A DNA stretch of 64,000 nt from Alphaproteobacteria bacterium (GCA_947467345.1 CANIHD010000017.1:1-64000), one strand, 5' to 3'; positions 26,247-36,024 are shown, counted from the first letter of the stretch. The notes: generated by a model not told the origin, from the letters alone. Numbers and translations are program-made.

Positions 26247-29200
26247 TTACCAGTTCTTCGTGACCGTGACGCTAACCGTGCGCTGCAGTTCGTTCCAACG
26301 GTTGTCATAAGCGCGAATTTCACGAGCCTGACCACGCGAAGCGAATTGGAACGGCGGCTTGCGATCAAGGACGTTCGCGACGTTCAACGTGAACGTCATG
26401 TTCTGCAGGTACGGATTAGCCGGCGTTTCTCCCGTGTTGTATCCGACGTTTAAGTCGAATTCGACGTGCGACGGCGCACCATCATAATAAACAGAAGGCG
26501 AGCCGGGGACTTGCGCATAGTACGGCGAACCGGCGTAGCAGGAACCCGGACCGAAGCCAGGCGCCCAATAGCAATTCGGCAGGTTCAAATTGGCGCCACC
26601 GGAATCCGTGGTGTGCCCCTTGTAGTTCGCGAAGAGTGACGCGTTCCACGTGCCGTCGGTCCAACCCAGGCGATAGCGAACGCGTTGCAGACGCGCGCCG
26701 TGACCACGTTGGTCGTTTTCCGCATCGTCATAGAGCGAAACGCTCGGCGAATCCGACGTCGCCTGCTCACGGCGATCAACCTCGTAGTACCCTGTAGCGC
26801 CGATGTTCCACTGGCCGTACTCGCCCGTGTCCCAATCGTAACGCCAGTCGAAGTCGATACCCTGAAGCTGCGCAGAACCGAGGTTGGTGTTGGCGTTATC
26901 GCGAATCCACTTAATGCTCGCGACGTCCGCCGTCGGAATTTCCCAACGCAGGAAACCCGAGAGTTCGTCAAGTATCGCCCGGAATTCCGCGTTCTCAGGC
27001 GCTGTAAACGGCAGGTCTGGACGCGGGATTACGAGATATTGACGACGTGCCGCGGCTAGGTTGATGTTGCCTGCGGCTGTCGTATCCGCACGAATTTCGT
27101 CATCGATCTTGATGTCGAAATAGGTCATGTCGAGGTTGAGGCCCGACAGGAACCCAAACGGTCCGTCAGCGGTCGGCGAGAAATTACCGCCGATCATGAA
27201 CTGCTTGGCCGTTTCCGGCTTCAGGCCCCTCGGAACGTCCGAACGCAAAGGAACACCTCTGACCGGAGCGGCAATACCCGAACCGCCCTGAATGTCAGCA
27301 CCGTTGAAAACCGTCGTTCCGGTAGAACCTCTGCAGAGCAATGCCGCGGCAGATCCAGCTTCAAATCCGCCGCCGCAAAGTGCCGACGGCTGGGTCGACG
27401 CGTAGATAACGCGTGAGCCGGAAACTTCCGACGTCTGGCCGAAGGCCGGAGCGCGGAAACTCTTGCCCCAGGCGCCGCGCAGCACGAGGCCCGCGCCGAC
27501 ATCCCAGTTCGCCGCGATTTTCGGCGTCTTCACATAGCCCGACTGAAAGTCGAAATGGTCTAAACGATAACCCAGTTCAAGGTTCAGTGCCTGCATGCCC
27601 GGGAAGCTCATGTCGCCGCCAACCAGCGGAACATTCAACTGTCCGAAGAATGCATGCGCAACGCGCTTGCCGACATTGACCGCTTTACCGATGACTGCCT
27701 TGCTGTTACCGCGGACGTTGTCTTCGTCTGAAAAGACGTAGTGCTGCGACGTCAATTCAACACTGAGAGCGCCTTGGATCGGGCCGGCCGGCAGATCGAA
27801 GATCGGGCCGCTGAAATTGGCGCCGGTCTGGCGAATCTTCCAGCTTTCGTCCTGATTGCGATAACCGGTGATGTAGTTGAGCGTTTGCTGCGAGTTACAA
27901 ACATAGACCGAGGCATCGCAGAACACGTTCAAGAACGGGATCGACGACGGCTTCACATAGGCCGCAAAGCCCGGCTGCGTGTCGGTGCTGGCAACCGAAG
28001 CGATTGTGTTGCCGAGCGCCGCGCGCGCCGCGTTGACGTTGATCATGTTGGAAGTGTGAGCGAAGTTATTATCGTCCGTGAACGAATAAAACACGTCGCC
28101 GCGCCAGCCGAACGGAAGCTCGTCAAAGCGGAGAGCGAATTCCGCGCGGCTGGCAATTTCAGCGCCCGTGATGCGCGCGCCGCCGCCGAGTTCCGGCGAG
28201 AAATTGTAGTGCACAAGAATGTTCGCCGGAGCGCCCGTCGGGAAATAGGGGTTGATGGTTGGCACGGTGAAGCCGCGACCGCCACGTGCCAAGGACACAT
28301 GCTCGCGCGTGTTACCGCTGCCTGCCGTGCCGGGATAGTGGGCTTGCGCGCGACGGTTCGACCAGAAGCCTGCGCCTTCCAACTCAACCGAACCGAGGCC
28401 GAAGAAATCTTCGGTCAACATCTGGTTGAACGTGCCGGCGAAGGCGCTCTTGTCCATCGCGGGCTGGAGATCCGAATCTTGGTACGGATCACGCTGGTTC
28501 TGTTCGTTGCGTTGGCCGACCACGAATTGGTTGGCAACCATTGCGGCCCAGGTGGTGGTCGCTTGCGTCGGCAGTTGTTGAGCCACCCTTTGGGCGGCAG
28601 TGAGAAGACCCGAACCGGCAACATAATCCATGCCGGCGCCATGCGGGACTGCAAAGCAGTTAGAACAGAAGCGCGTGCCGTATTCCGCCTGGTTGCGGGT
28701 ATTCGGCGGGATGCCGCCCAACGTCGTGTCAAAGACCGGAACGCCAAGCTGGACCGCGGTCGGGAAGCTCGGGCCGCCGATGGAGACAACTGCCGGGTTG
28801 CTGTTGCCGAGCGGCGTCGTATCCATAAGGCCGTACGGCTCAAAATTCGTGGTGTAGTAGTCGCGCTTGCTGGCTTTGATCGCGTTTTGCTTCAACACTT
28901 CGGCGGTCAGCGTGATGTTGCCCGTATCCCAGCTCCGGCCCCATTGTTGAGCGCCGTTAACGCTGAGACCGCCGATTTCCGGGGAAATCGAGAAGCTGCC
29001 TTGTGTAATAGCGCCGTCGAAACCGCGCTTCATGATGACGTTGATGACGCCGGTGACCGCGTCCGCACCGTAAACCGCCGAGGCGCCGGCGGTCAGAATG
29101 TCGACGCGCTGCACGGCCAGCTGGGGAACGATCGATGGGTCGATCGTGTCACCGCCATGGCCCTGAATCGGCCAGCGATGGCCATTGATCAGGAGAAGGG

Positions 29201-29567
29201 TCTTGGGGTCGCCGCCCGATCCAGTGAAGCCGTGAATGGAAACATTCTGGCCGAAGCTGATGTTACCGCCACCGGCGAGCGGGCTAACCGTCGTCCTCAC
29301 TTCGAGGGCCGGAACGGTGCGCAACATTTCGGTCGTCGTGAACGAACCCGTCTCTTGGTAGGCTTCTGCGCCGAGCGTCGTAACCGGCACACCGATGGCC
29401 GGAGCGCCGCGAATGAGCGAGCCCGTTACCAATATTTCTTCTGCCGGGGCTGCGGCTGCTGCCGGCACTTCAGCGGCATTGGCTTGCGCGCCAATGGCGA
29501 AGAACGAGGCGGTTCCGAGAAGGACGGAATAGGTACGGCTGCGCGAATAGGACTTGGAGCGGTTCAT
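26247..29567 (-). CDS. TonB-dependent outer-membrane receptor
   Basis: A 1106-residue receptor. A signal peptide (to about NANAAE) precedes an Ala/Pro linker, the TonB-box region EEILVTGSLIRG, and a plug domain with NVSIHGFTGSGGDPKTLLLINGHRWP-like text and DILTAGASAVYGADAVTGVINVI. The beta-barrel ends in an aromatic residue (VTVTKNW). The size and the plug match the carbohydrate- or peptide-type receptors expanded in Caulobacterales and sphingomonads; the ligand cannot be told. The ATG at 29567 is chosen because GGGGGA precedes it and the signal peptide begins there. No regulator or transporter partner is adjacent. Confidence 0.92.
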   Translation of the reverse strand: MNRSKSYSRSRTYSVLLGTASFFAIGAQANAAEVPAAAAAPAEEILVTGSLIRGAPAIGVPVTTLGAEAYQETGSFTTTEMLRTVPALEVRTTVSPLAGGGNISFGQNVSIHGFTGSGGDPKTLLLINGHRWPIQGHGGDTIDPSIVPQLAVQRVDILTAGASAVYGADAVTGVINVIMKRGFDGAITQGSFSISPEIGGLSVNGAQQWGRSWDTGNITLTAEVLKQNAIKASKRDYYTTNFEPYGLMDTTPLGNSNPAVVSIGGPSFPTAVQLGVPVFDTTLGGIPPNTRNQAEYGTRFCSNCFAVPHGAGMDYVAGSGLLTAAQRVAQQLPTQATTTWAAMVANQFVVGQRNEQNQRDPYQDSDLQPAMDKSAFAGTFNQMLTEDFFGLGSVELEGAGFWSNRRAQAHYPGTAGSGNTREHVSLARGGRGFTVPTINPYFPTGAPANILVHYNFSPELGGGARITGAEIASRAEFALRFDELPFGWRGDVFYSFTDDNNFAHTSNMINVNAARAALGNTIASVASTDTQPGFAAYVKPSSIPFLNVFCDASVYVCNSQQTLNYITGYRNQDESWKIRQTGANFSGPIFDLPAGPIQGALSVELTSQHYVFSDEDNVRGNSKAVIGKAVNVGKRVAHAFFGQLNVPLVGGDMSFPGMQALNLELGYRLDHFDFQSGYVKTPKIAANWDVGAGLVLRGAWGKSFRAPAFGQTSEVSGSRVIYASTQPSALCGGGFEAGSAAALLCRGSTGTTVFNGADIQGGSGIAAPVRGVPLRSDVPRGLKPETAKQFMIGGNFSPTADGPFGFLSGLNLDMTYFDIKIDDEIRADTTAAGNINLAAARRQYLVIPRPDLPFTAPENAEFRAILDELSGFLRWEIPTADVASIKWIRDNANTNLGSAQLQGIDFDWRYDWDTGEYGQWNIGATGYYEVDRREQATSDSPSVSLYDDAENDQRGHGARLQRVRYRLGWTDGTWNASLFANYKGHTTDSGGANLNLPNCYWAPGFGPGSCYAGSPYYAQVPGSPSVYYDGAPSHVEFDLNVGYNTGETPANPYLQNMTFTLNVANVLDRKPPFQFASRGQAREIRAYDNRWNELQRTVSVTVTKNW

Positions 29568-30219
29568 GCGATCCCCCGAGGTAAGCCGGCCTTGACCGGC
29601 CGGAAAATTATCAAACCCTCTGATCAACCCCGCTTCTTTTGACAAGGCGGGTCTGCCATTCGGGTCCATAGGCGTACTCACGACAAAGCCCACAACCCGT
29701 GGTGCTCACCGAGAGCCCGTACCTTTAGCCGAACAATTTGGGGACGTAAAGACACCGGATGGCGCCCTGTTACGGACCTAACAAAATTCCTAAGTAAATG
29801 AAATCACACAGAAATTTTCGATTGCGCGGCGCAGTAACCCTGCTCCGCGCCTGCCGAATCCGCCAGCGCTATGGAGCGCGTCGTTGCCAAAAAGTCACAG
29901 AATGAACCTCCGACGGGTCCCAAGGGACGCGATTCCGAAGCTCAGGAATCAGTGCGCTGACTAAGCCTGCCGACAAGTTGTCGCTCGATCGCCGCCCCGG
30001 CGTCGTAAGGCCGGCGGGCGGCAATATATGCGGCGGATGACAATATATAACGTGATCTAAGTAAAGTGCACCGCCCTCTAAGTATCGGCGCGAAAGACTT
30101 TTACAACCTACGATCTGCGAACGCTCGCTGAGATGCCTTTGAGACGTATTTGCACTGCATGTTCCCAAAATCTTACGTTTAGGCGCTTAAGGAACGCTGT
30201 CGAAGATGCGGATTTCATC
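29568..30219. other. Long intergenic region upstream of the TonB receptor
   Basis: About 650 bases without a convincing gene. Open frames here do not resemble any protein. Two copies of a caatatat motif (around 30023 and 30043) and an AT-rich stretch near 29779-29820 could belong to promoter or regulatory DNA for the receptor. This is a guess. The length is unusual for the compact window and may reflect a decayed gene. Confidence 0.3.
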
Positions 30220-30335
30220 TCAGTAACGTGTCTGATTGCCCAGCGTGCCGGGGTGCTCGTTGGCCCACGTCTTCCCATCGGCTGAGACGGTGATCTCGCC
30301 GATACGATGTTCTGGATGTATTCTTAGCTGCGCGT
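30220..30335 (-). pseudogene. Possible C-terminal remnant of a lost gene
   Basis: A minus-strand frame of about 36 codons ends at a TGA (30222-30220) and reads like a real protein C-terminus: RIHPEHRIGEITVSADGK, then TWANEHPGTLGNQTRY. It has no start codon and is interrupted by a stop about 12 codons further upstream. No family is assigned. It suggests a deletion between the receptor and the substrate-binding protein. Confidence 0.3.
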
Positions 30336-30421
30336 GTGGGCACTTTGCCTTCTAAGTTCTCCGTCGCAGGAGTATCGTTCTTTCTGGCGATCTCGAGGAT
30401 CGACCGCGGGGATAAAAGTTC

Positions 30422-31426
30422 ATGCGACTTGCCGTTTGCGCTCTCCTGGCGTCACTGGTGTTCGCGCCTTCCGCGCATGCGGCCAAACCTTTGGCATCCG
30501 TGGATGTCGCGCTCGGCGATGTCACGATCAACAAAATCCCGTTCCTGATTGCGGCCGATAGCGGCATCTATCAGAGCAATGGGCTCGATGTTCATCAATT
30601 CATCACGCGTGATGCGGCTGAGCTTGCACGAAAGTCAGGCGTTGTCGTGCCACCGGAGATGGTGCGGCAGGATATCGACCGCGCCCCGATCTCTATCGGC
30701 GGCGGGTCGCCGGCCATCTACAACGCGGTGTATAGCGGCGGCACCGATTATGTAGTGCTGGCGACGCTGGAAAGCGTGTTCAAAAGCCACATCATCGCGG
30801 CGCCCAGAATTCGCACCGTTGAGGATTTACGCGGCAAGCGGCTGGGATATGCCGCCGCCGGCCGCGCCAACCACATTGGATTGCTGTCCTTCGCGCGTGT
30901 CATGGGATGGACTCCAGGGCGCGATATCATTTTGGTGGACCGCGCCAGCACGATTGCCGACATCAAGAGCGGCCGCGCCGATGCCACAGCGGCAGGCGCC
31001 GTGATTGTGGCGCTGGCTCCCGAGGCCGGCCTCAGCGACGTCGTAGATTTGTACCAATACAAAATGCCGTTCGCAGGTTCGGGAATTATGGCAGAGCGCA
31101 CATGGCTTGGCGCCAACCGCTCCGTTGCGGCGTGCTTTGTCAAAGCTTCGGTCGAAGCATTGGCGCTCATGAAGCGCAACCGCGCGGCGTTCGACGCCAC
31201 GGTCGCCAAATGGATGAATATCAAAGACAAAGCGGCGCAGGACAGGCTTTACGCAGAGGTGGCAGATTTTCCTGTCAAACCCTACCCCGCCATCGAAGGA
31301 ATTCGCATCGTGATGGAGATCTACGACTCCCCTGAAATGCGTGAGCGCAAAGCGGAAGATTTCTACGATACGAGTTTCATCACTGAGCTCGATCGCTTAG
31401 GCCAGCTCGACGCGCTGTATCGCTAG
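30422..31426 (+). CDS. Periplasmic substrate-binding protein (NMT1/SsuA-like)
   Basis: A 334-residue exported protein. The signal peptide ends AHAAK. The type II periplasmic binding fold is shown by KIPFLIAADSGIYQSNGLDV and IRTVEDLRGKRLGYAAAGR. This family usually serves ABC importers of sulfonates, nitrate or thiamine precursors, but no permease or ATPase gene is nearby. It may supply a distant transporter. Its stop overlaps the convergent next gene by 4 bp. Confidence 0.8.
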   Translation: MRLAVCALLASLVFAPSAHAAKPLASVDVALGDVTINKIPFLIAADSGIYQSNGLDVHQFITRDAAELARKSGVVVPPEMVRQDIDRAPISIGGGSPAIYNAVYSGGTDYVVLATLESVFKSHIIAAPRIRTVEDLRGKRLGYAAAGRANHIGLLSFARVMGWTPGRDIILVDRASTIADIKSGRADATAAGAVIVALAPEAGLSDVVDLYQYKMPFAGSGIMAERTWLGANRSVAACFVKASVEALALMKRNRAAFDATVAKWMNIKDKAAQDRLYAEVADFPVKPYPAIEGIRIVMEIYDSPEMRERKAEDFYDTSFITELDRLGQLDALYR

Positions 31427-31659
31427 TTTTGCGGAGTCGTTGTGTCCGCCGGTTTGGCGCGAGAGCTTTTCAGCCACCACCAACCGAGAGCGGACAACAC
31501 GACGCCTGGCGCTATGAACCACCAGACATTGAACATGATCGCTTCGCCGACATGGTTCGCAACGGCCGGATGCGCGTAATCCAACAACCCGATATTCGCG
31601 ACACCGAGCATCACCCAAAGAATCCCCGATACTATTACGATGATTGCGCTCGCGTTCAT
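31423..31659 (-). CDS. Small membrane protein, unknown function
   Basis: A 78-residue protein with two hydrophobic segments (ASAIIVIVSGILWVMLGVAN and MFNVWWFIAPGVVLSALGWW) and a short polar tail. GTGAGGT lies seven bases before the ATG. It overlaps the substrate-binding protein gene tail to tail. No family recognised. Confidence 0.55.
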   Translation of the reverse strand: MNASAIIVIVSGILWVMLGVANIGLLDYAHPAVANHVGEAIMFNVWWFIAPGVVLSALGWWWLKSSRAKPADTTTPQN

Positions 31660-31684
31660 GCGTCAGACCTCACGGGTAGTTTGG

Positions 31685-31760
31685 TGGCGACCCCGGCAGG
31701 AATTGAACCTGCGACCCATTGCTTAGAAGGCAATTGCTCTATCCGCTGAGCTACGGGGTC
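31685..31760 (-). tRNA. tRNA-Arg (anticodon TCT), CCA encoded
   Basis: On the minus strand the acceptor gaccccg (31760-31754) pairs with cggggtc (31695-31689). The discriminator is G and CCA is encoded at 31687-31685. The anticodon arm attgc-cttctaa-gcaat gives TCT, and the T-loop ttcaatt is canonical. Confidence 0.96.
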
Positions 31761-31830
31761 GTTGCGATGCCGAGCCGGGAATATACATGTCCCCTTTGGC
31801 AAAGACGCGGAAGGTCTAAGTACAACCAAG

Positions 31831-32136
31831 TCAGTGCGACCAGGGGACCTTACGATCAAACTTGAAATTGTCGGAATAAGACTTTGATTTTGCCTGGGGA
31901 AGATGCGGCTCGAACACCTGGCAGGGAATGCCGTTCTTCTCGGCATAGGCGACCGCCTCTTCCTTCGTATCGAACTCCACCCAAAGCTGCTGCTTCATGT
32001 CGTCCGAGCTGGTCCAGCCCATAAGCGGATCGACCACCCGAGGGGTGGCGGGCTCATATTCCAGCACCCAATATTTGCTGCGGGCACGGCCCGATTGAGT
32101 GGCGCTTCGTGCCGGTACGTAGATGCGGGCCAACAT
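31831..32136 (-). CDS. ETC complex I subunit (NDUFS4-like)
   Basis: A 101-residue protein of the family 'ETC complex I subunit conserved region', the bacterial counterpart of the mitochondrial NDUFS4 accessory subunit. It shows YWVLEYEP, GWTSSDDMKQQLWVEF and TKEEAVAYAEKNGI. It is typical of Alphaproteobacteria and should bind the peripheral arm of NADH dehydrogenase. The ATG at 32136, with AAGGA six bases upstream, is preferred over a longer in-frame start. Confidence 0.9.
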   Translation of the reverse strand: MLARIYVPARSATQSGRARSKYWVLEYEPATPRVVDPLMGWTSSDDMKQQLWVEFDTKEEAVAYAEKNGIPCQVFEPHLPQAKSKSYSDNFKFDRKVPWSH

Positions 32137-32213
32137 ATGCGGTCCTTCGTGATTGGTCGGGGTACTTCTATCCAATCCATCGCCTAGGTGCAAAACCGGC
32201 GGAATTCAACCCG

Positions 32214-33083
32214 TCAATGCGCCGGTTCGTGCACGATGCGCGGTGCGACGCCCACCGAAACGAGCAGACCGGCTTTCTCCAGCGACGCTTTGAGAAAGCC
32301 CTGTTCCCGCAACTCGTCGGTGAATTGGATCAGGGCCGCCACTTTCTCCGGCTGACCTTTCGCCACCACGAATTCCTGCGGCGGGCTAAAGAAGCTGTCG
32401 TCGACCACCCGCAGACTGGGAAGCGCCCGTGCGATATCGAGGGAGGTTTGGCGGTTGAAGCCGAACGCATCCAATTCGCCGCTGGTAAGAAGCCGCTCCA
32501 GCTCCTCGTTGGGGGGCGCTTCGTCATACACAACGACCTTGCCCTTACCGATGTTACCATTCAGAAAAATCTGCTGCGAACGTGCTTTCACCGCGCCGAT
32601 GGTGACGCCTTCGCTGTCCGCCTCCGCCGAATTTTTCATGGGCGAGTTGGTGGGCACGAGATAGGAACTGTACATCAGCGCATAGGCGCCGGCGAAATCC
32701 GCTTCCGCGGCGCGCGCTTCTTCATAAGCGAGAAAGCCGACATCCGCCGTCTTTGCATTGATCGCGTCGATGATGCAGCGCGCGACCTGACACGGAACGA
32801 GCTTGTAAGGAACGCCGATCCGCCGGCTCAATTCCACGGCCAGATCCACGATGGGTCCCGTCACTTCGCCGGTCGCTTCGTCGGTGCGCGCGTGCACCGG
32901 ATTGGCGCCGAGATATGTGACACGCAGCGTACCCGTTGGCGCGAAATTGGCCGCGACAAGCGCGGCATCCAGCTCTGAAGCTTGCTGCACCTCGGCCGGC
33001 GTCACATTTGCTTCCTGCTGGCCGCAGGCCGCCAGAAGCATCGCCCCAATGAGCGAACCGAAACGCAATCCCCGCATTGGCAT
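32214..33083 (-). CDS. Lipoprotein substrate-binding protein (SBP family 3)
   Basis: A 289-residue lipoprotein (lipobox LAAC, Cys20) of the bacterial extracellular solute-binding family 3. The domain includes GTLRVTYLGANPVHARTDE, GPIVDLAVELSRRIGVPYKLV and FAYEEARAA-like text. Family 3 usually binds amino acids, but no permease or ATPase accompanies it. It is the last gene of a three-gene minus-strand run of exported proteins (34180 to 32214) with gaps of 15 and 26 bp. Confidence 0.8.
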   Translation of the reverse strand: MPMRGLRFGSLIGAMLLAACGQQEANVTPAEVQQASELDAALVAANFAPTGTLRVTYLGANPVHARTDEATGEVTGPIVDLAVELSRRIGVPYKLVPCQVARCIIDAINAKTADVGFLAYEEARAAEADFAGAYALMYSSYLVPTNSPMKNSAEADSEGVTIGAVKARSQQIFLNGNIGKGKVVVYDEAPPNEELERLLTSGELDAFGFNRQTSLDIARALPSLRVVDDSFFSPPQEFVVAKGQPEKVAALIQFTDELREQGFLKASLEKAGLLVSVGVAPRIVHEPAH

Positions 33084-33109
33084 CGTCGCCCTCTTAGTGG
33101 TGTTTCGGA

Positions 33110-33526
33110 TCAGCGGACCGCAGGCAGGCCGCCGGCGTCATTGCCCGGCGCGGCGTTCGCCGTGCCCTTCGTGGTGCCGTCGGGGAGCGTAATGATCATG
33201 AACTGGCCGCCGCGCGTCCCGTCGCGCAAGGGGTGAACGAGCGCGCTCACCTTCATGCCGGGTGTCAGCGTGTTCACGCGCCAGCCATCGCGCGCAAGAC
33301 CGGCGGGTCCGCCCATTTCGATGGACCACTGCTCCTCTACGCCTTGCGCGTTCTTGGCCATCATCACGATCCACGAGTGCGGATTGGTCCAGAGGAACTG
33401 CTTCACCGTTCCTTCAAGCTTGACCGTCTTTTCCGCATCGAACATCGCGAAGGAATGGTGGGCGAAAGCCGCGCTGCCGGTGAGACACAGCGCGACAACA
33501 GCAAAGCCCAATGCTGAGAATTTCAT
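33110..33526 (-). CDS. DUF6152 family exported protein
   Basis: A 138-residue periplasmic protein. The signal peptide ends AAFAHH, and the family hallmark follows at once (HHSFAMFDAEKTVKLEGTV, then WTNPHSWI). The two histidines at the mature N-terminus could bind metal; function unknown. GGAG six bases before the ATG at 33526 rules out the longer TTG start. It is the middle gene of the exported-protein run. Confidence 0.8.
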   Translation of the reverse strand: MKFSALGFAVVALCLTGSAAFAHHSFAMFDAEKTVKLEGTVKQFLWTNPHSWIVMMAKNAQGVEEQWSIEMGGPAGLARDGWRVNTLTPGMKVSALVHPLRDGTRGGQFMIITLPDGTTKGTANAAPGNDAGGLPAVR

Positions 33527-33541
33527 GGCAATCTCCAAGCG

Positions 33542-34180
33542 CTATTTAACGCGGTTAATGCGTGAACAATCGTAACGGCGCACCGGCAAGCCCGCGCTCG
33601 TGCCCGGCGCACCGCTCGACAGCGTTACGGGGTTGGTGTCCTGATCGGTCCCGTCTGGCTTGATCAGCGATATCGATTCCGAGAACAGCAGCGCCCTGAA
33701 ATCATTCTGATCGGCATCGGCTTCGGTGATGTAGAGGCGGTGATCCACATTGTAGAGGCTGGCGCGCAGCAAATGCCCATTCGGCAAAGTGATGTGGAAT
33801 TGCCGCCCGCCCAGATAGGGCTCGTCGTACCAGACATTCATTTCTTCGGCGACCTTGCCTTTACTTCGCAACATCACCGACGCGCGCTCGACAATGGCGG
33901 GATCGCGTTTCGGACCGTTCGCGAAATGCACGACTGTCACGCTGAGCCGGGTGCCATTCTCCCCATCGAGATAGAATTGCCGCGCCGGAAAATTGTTGTT
34001 GCCGTCGCGATATTGAATGTCGCGGAATTTCGGCTCGCCCGAGAAATTGGCGGCAAGCTGATATTGGCAATTCACATAGACATCGTCGCCGATGAACTCG
34101 GAGCCTTCGGTGGCCGCGCCCTGCAGCATGGGCATCAGCGCACACGCGGCCAATGCAAAAGAGAAACGCCTGCGAAACAT
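33542..34180 (-). CDS. Exported protein of unknown function
   Basis: A 212-residue protein with a signal peptide (FRRRFSFALAACALMPMLQG) and a mature part of mixed strands containing two cysteines (VNCQYQ near the N-terminus and RYDCSR near the C-terminus), which could form a disulfide. No family recognised. GGGGAGGA precedes the ATG. It is the first gene of the run with DUF6152 and the binding protein, so all three products probably work in the envelope. Confidence 0.65.
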   Translation of the reverse strand: MFRRRFSFALAACALMPMLQGAATEGSEFIGDDVYVNCQYQLAANFSGEPKFRDIQYRDGNNNFPARQFYLDGENGTRLSVTVVHFANGPKRDPAIVERASVMLRSKGKVAEEMNVWYDEPYLGGRQFHITLPNGHLLRASLYNVDHRLYITEADADQNDFRALLFSESISLIKPDGTDQDTNPVTLSSGAPGTSAGLPVRRYDCSRINRVK

Positions 34181-34297
34181 CCCGTCCTCCCCGACGCACG
34201 TGTGTGTTCTTCAGCCTACCGTACGTTCATACAGCGAACATGCCAATGCTTTCCCACATGGAGGGATTTTAAGCGGCTGCGTAAGGATGTCGATTGC

Positions 34298-34374
34298 TGG
34301 TCGGGGCGGCGTGATTCGAACACGCGACCCTCTGCTCCCAAAGCAGATGCGCTACCAGGCTGCGCCACGCCCCG
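34298..34374 (-). tRNA. tRNA-Pro (anticodon TGG), CCA encoded
   Basis: On the minus strand the acceptor cggggcg (34374-34368) pairs with cgccccg (34308-34302). The discriminator is A and CCA is encoded at 34300-34298. The anticodon arm tctgc-tttggga-gcaga gives TGG. Confidence 0.96.
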
Positions 34375-34433
34375 TCCAGGAAGGTCTGGTACACGCTCGC
34401 CGATATTGCTTCAAGGCGAACGGGGTGGCCGCG

Positions 34434-35231
34434 TCAATTGCGGGCCGGAACCAGCTTGATTTCAAACAATTTGGGCCAAAGCTTGCCGGTGACGAAGAGG
34501 CGGTCTTTGCCTGCGTCATAGGCGATGCCGTTGAGAACGCCGCCGAACGGAACATCGTCCTCCGGGCTGAGCAGCCCCTTCAAATCGATCCAGCCGGTTA
34601 CTTCGCCGGTTTCCGGATTGATGCGCGCGATGCGATCGGTCTGCCAGATATTGGCGTAGATCTCGCCGCGCACGAATTCGAGTTCGTTGAGATAGAAAAC
34701 CGCCGCGCCTTTGTCCTTCACCGCGATGCGGCCGATCTCTTTGAAACTCGCAGGATCGAGAAAGCGGATCGTCGCCGTTCCGTCACTGAGGATCAGGCGC
34801 TTGCCATCATTGGCGAGGCCCCACCCTTCGCCACGATAGGGGAAATTGCTTTTCATTTGAAACGTAGCGCGGTCGTACACAAAGCCGACATTAGACTGCC
34901 ATGTCAGCTGCACCAGATCATTGCCCGACAGCGTCAGGCCTTCGGCGAAATGCTGTTTCGGCACTTGCTGGATTTGCAAAACCTTACCGGTCTCAAGCTG
35001 AACCTTGCGTAAGGACGAACGGCCATTCAGCCCGGTCGATTCATAAAGAACACCGTCAAGATAGATCAGTCCTTGCGTGAACGCGTCCTTGTCATGCGGA
35101 AATGTGTTGACGATCTGATAGCCATAGGTCGGCGCTGGGCGCGTTGCAGGCGCCGGCGCGGCGGCGCATGGCAGCGCTGCCGAAACAGCGAATACAAACA
35201 GCAAAACCAGATTTCGAAATGCGTGGACCAC
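34434..35231 (-). CDS. Glutaminyl-peptide cyclotransferase
   Basis: A 265-residue exported beta-propeller of the plant/bacterial glutaminyl cyclase type, which converts N-terminal glutamine to pyroglutamate. Family signatures are FPHDKDAFTQGLIYLDGVLYESTG, EGWGLANDGKRLILSDGTATI and FVRGEIYANIWQTDRIARI. The GTG at 35231 is chosen because the signal peptide (NLVLLFVFAVSAALPCAAA) starts there. A longer frame to 35465 runs into the cold-shock gene region and is not protein-like. Confidence 0.85.
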   Translation of the reverse strand: MVHAFRNLVLLFVFAVSAALPCAAAPAPATRPAPTYGYQIVNTFPHDKDAFTQGLIYLDGVLYESTGLNGRSSLRKVQLETGKVLQIQQVPKQHFAEGLTLSGNDLVQLTWQSNVGFVYDRATFQMKSNFPYRGEGWGLANDGKRLILSDGTATIRFLDPASFKEIGRIAVKDKGAAVFYLNELEFVRGEIYANIWQTDRIARINPETGEVTGWIDLKGLLSPEDDVPFGGVLNGIAYDAGKDRLFVTGKLWPKLFEIKLVPARN

Positions 35232-35331
35232 GTCAGACTCGCAAAAATTCAGCGCGCCACTATGGGACGCGGCAGCACTCCGCCGCAACAGAGTGGCGGG
35301 ATTGTGTCGCCGAATTATTGCTGGCGCAGCT

Positions 35332-35862
35332 TCAGTTCTCGACCACGATGATTTCGGCGGCGAGCTGACCTTTCGGTCCGTCCCCTGCCCGCACGCGCAC
35401 CTTCTGGCCGGGATGCAATTCCCGAATGCCGGAGCGCCGCAACGTCTCCATATGAACGAAGACATCCGGCGCCGAAGGATCGCTGCTTAAGAAGCCGTAG
35501 CCTTTGCCGCGATTGAACCACTTCACCGTTGCATCGAACGCAGGACCACTTGGGTCCGCGACGTAGCGCGGCTCAGGTGTCATTTCCATGGGTTGCTCCG
35601 CCGTGCTGTTGTCGAGTTCCAACACGCGCAAAGCTTGAAATCCCTTCGCGCGTTTCACCGCTTCGCAGGTGACACTTGCCCCTTCCTGCGCTGCCTTGAA
35701 ACCGGATTGGCGAATGCAGGACTGATGCAAAAGAATGTCGCCCTGCTGTCCGTTCAATGGTCTTATGAATCCATAACCCTTCACCGAATCGAACCACTTG
35801 ATCCGACCCGTGACTTGCACTGCTGCGCTATCGCTCGAGAGCGCGACGATTTGCGTTTCCAT
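35332..35862 (-). CDS. Double cold-shock-domain protein
   Basis: A 176-residue protein with two cold-shock (OB-fold) domains. The first, about residues 17-83, has [17 protein letters not shown]. The second, about 108-174, has [18 protein letters not shown] and [12 protein letters not shown]1/RNP2 aromatics are kept in both, so single-stranded nucleic-acid binding is expected. Tandem CSD proteins of this size are usual in alphaproteobacteria. GGGGGA lies upstream of the ATG. Confidence 0.92.
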   Translation of the reverse strand: METQIVALSSDSAAVQVTGRIKWFDSVKGYGFIRPLNGQQGDILLHQSCIRQSGFKAAQEGASVTCEAVKRAKGFQALRVLELDNSTAEQPMEMTPEPRYVADPSGPAFDATVKWFNRGKGYGFLSSDPSAPDVFVHMETLRRSGIRELHPGQKVRVRAGDGPKGQLAAEIIVVEN

Positions 35863-36024
35863 GAGAGTCCCCCAACCCCCTACCCAACTGTATTAAGATT
35901 ACGTTAACAGAAAACATTGCGCAGACCAATCGACTGATTCGTTTTGGTGCAGCGCAATACGTCGATAGTTGTAAGGGCTGTAGATCTGCTTCCGTTCGTA
36001 TCGCCCTGGAGGGGCAGTAGACCG

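Noticed and set aside
27741-29642. A 633-codon open frame opposite the TonB receptor
   Set aside because: The receptor has clear family signatures on the other strand; this frame has none and no start site.
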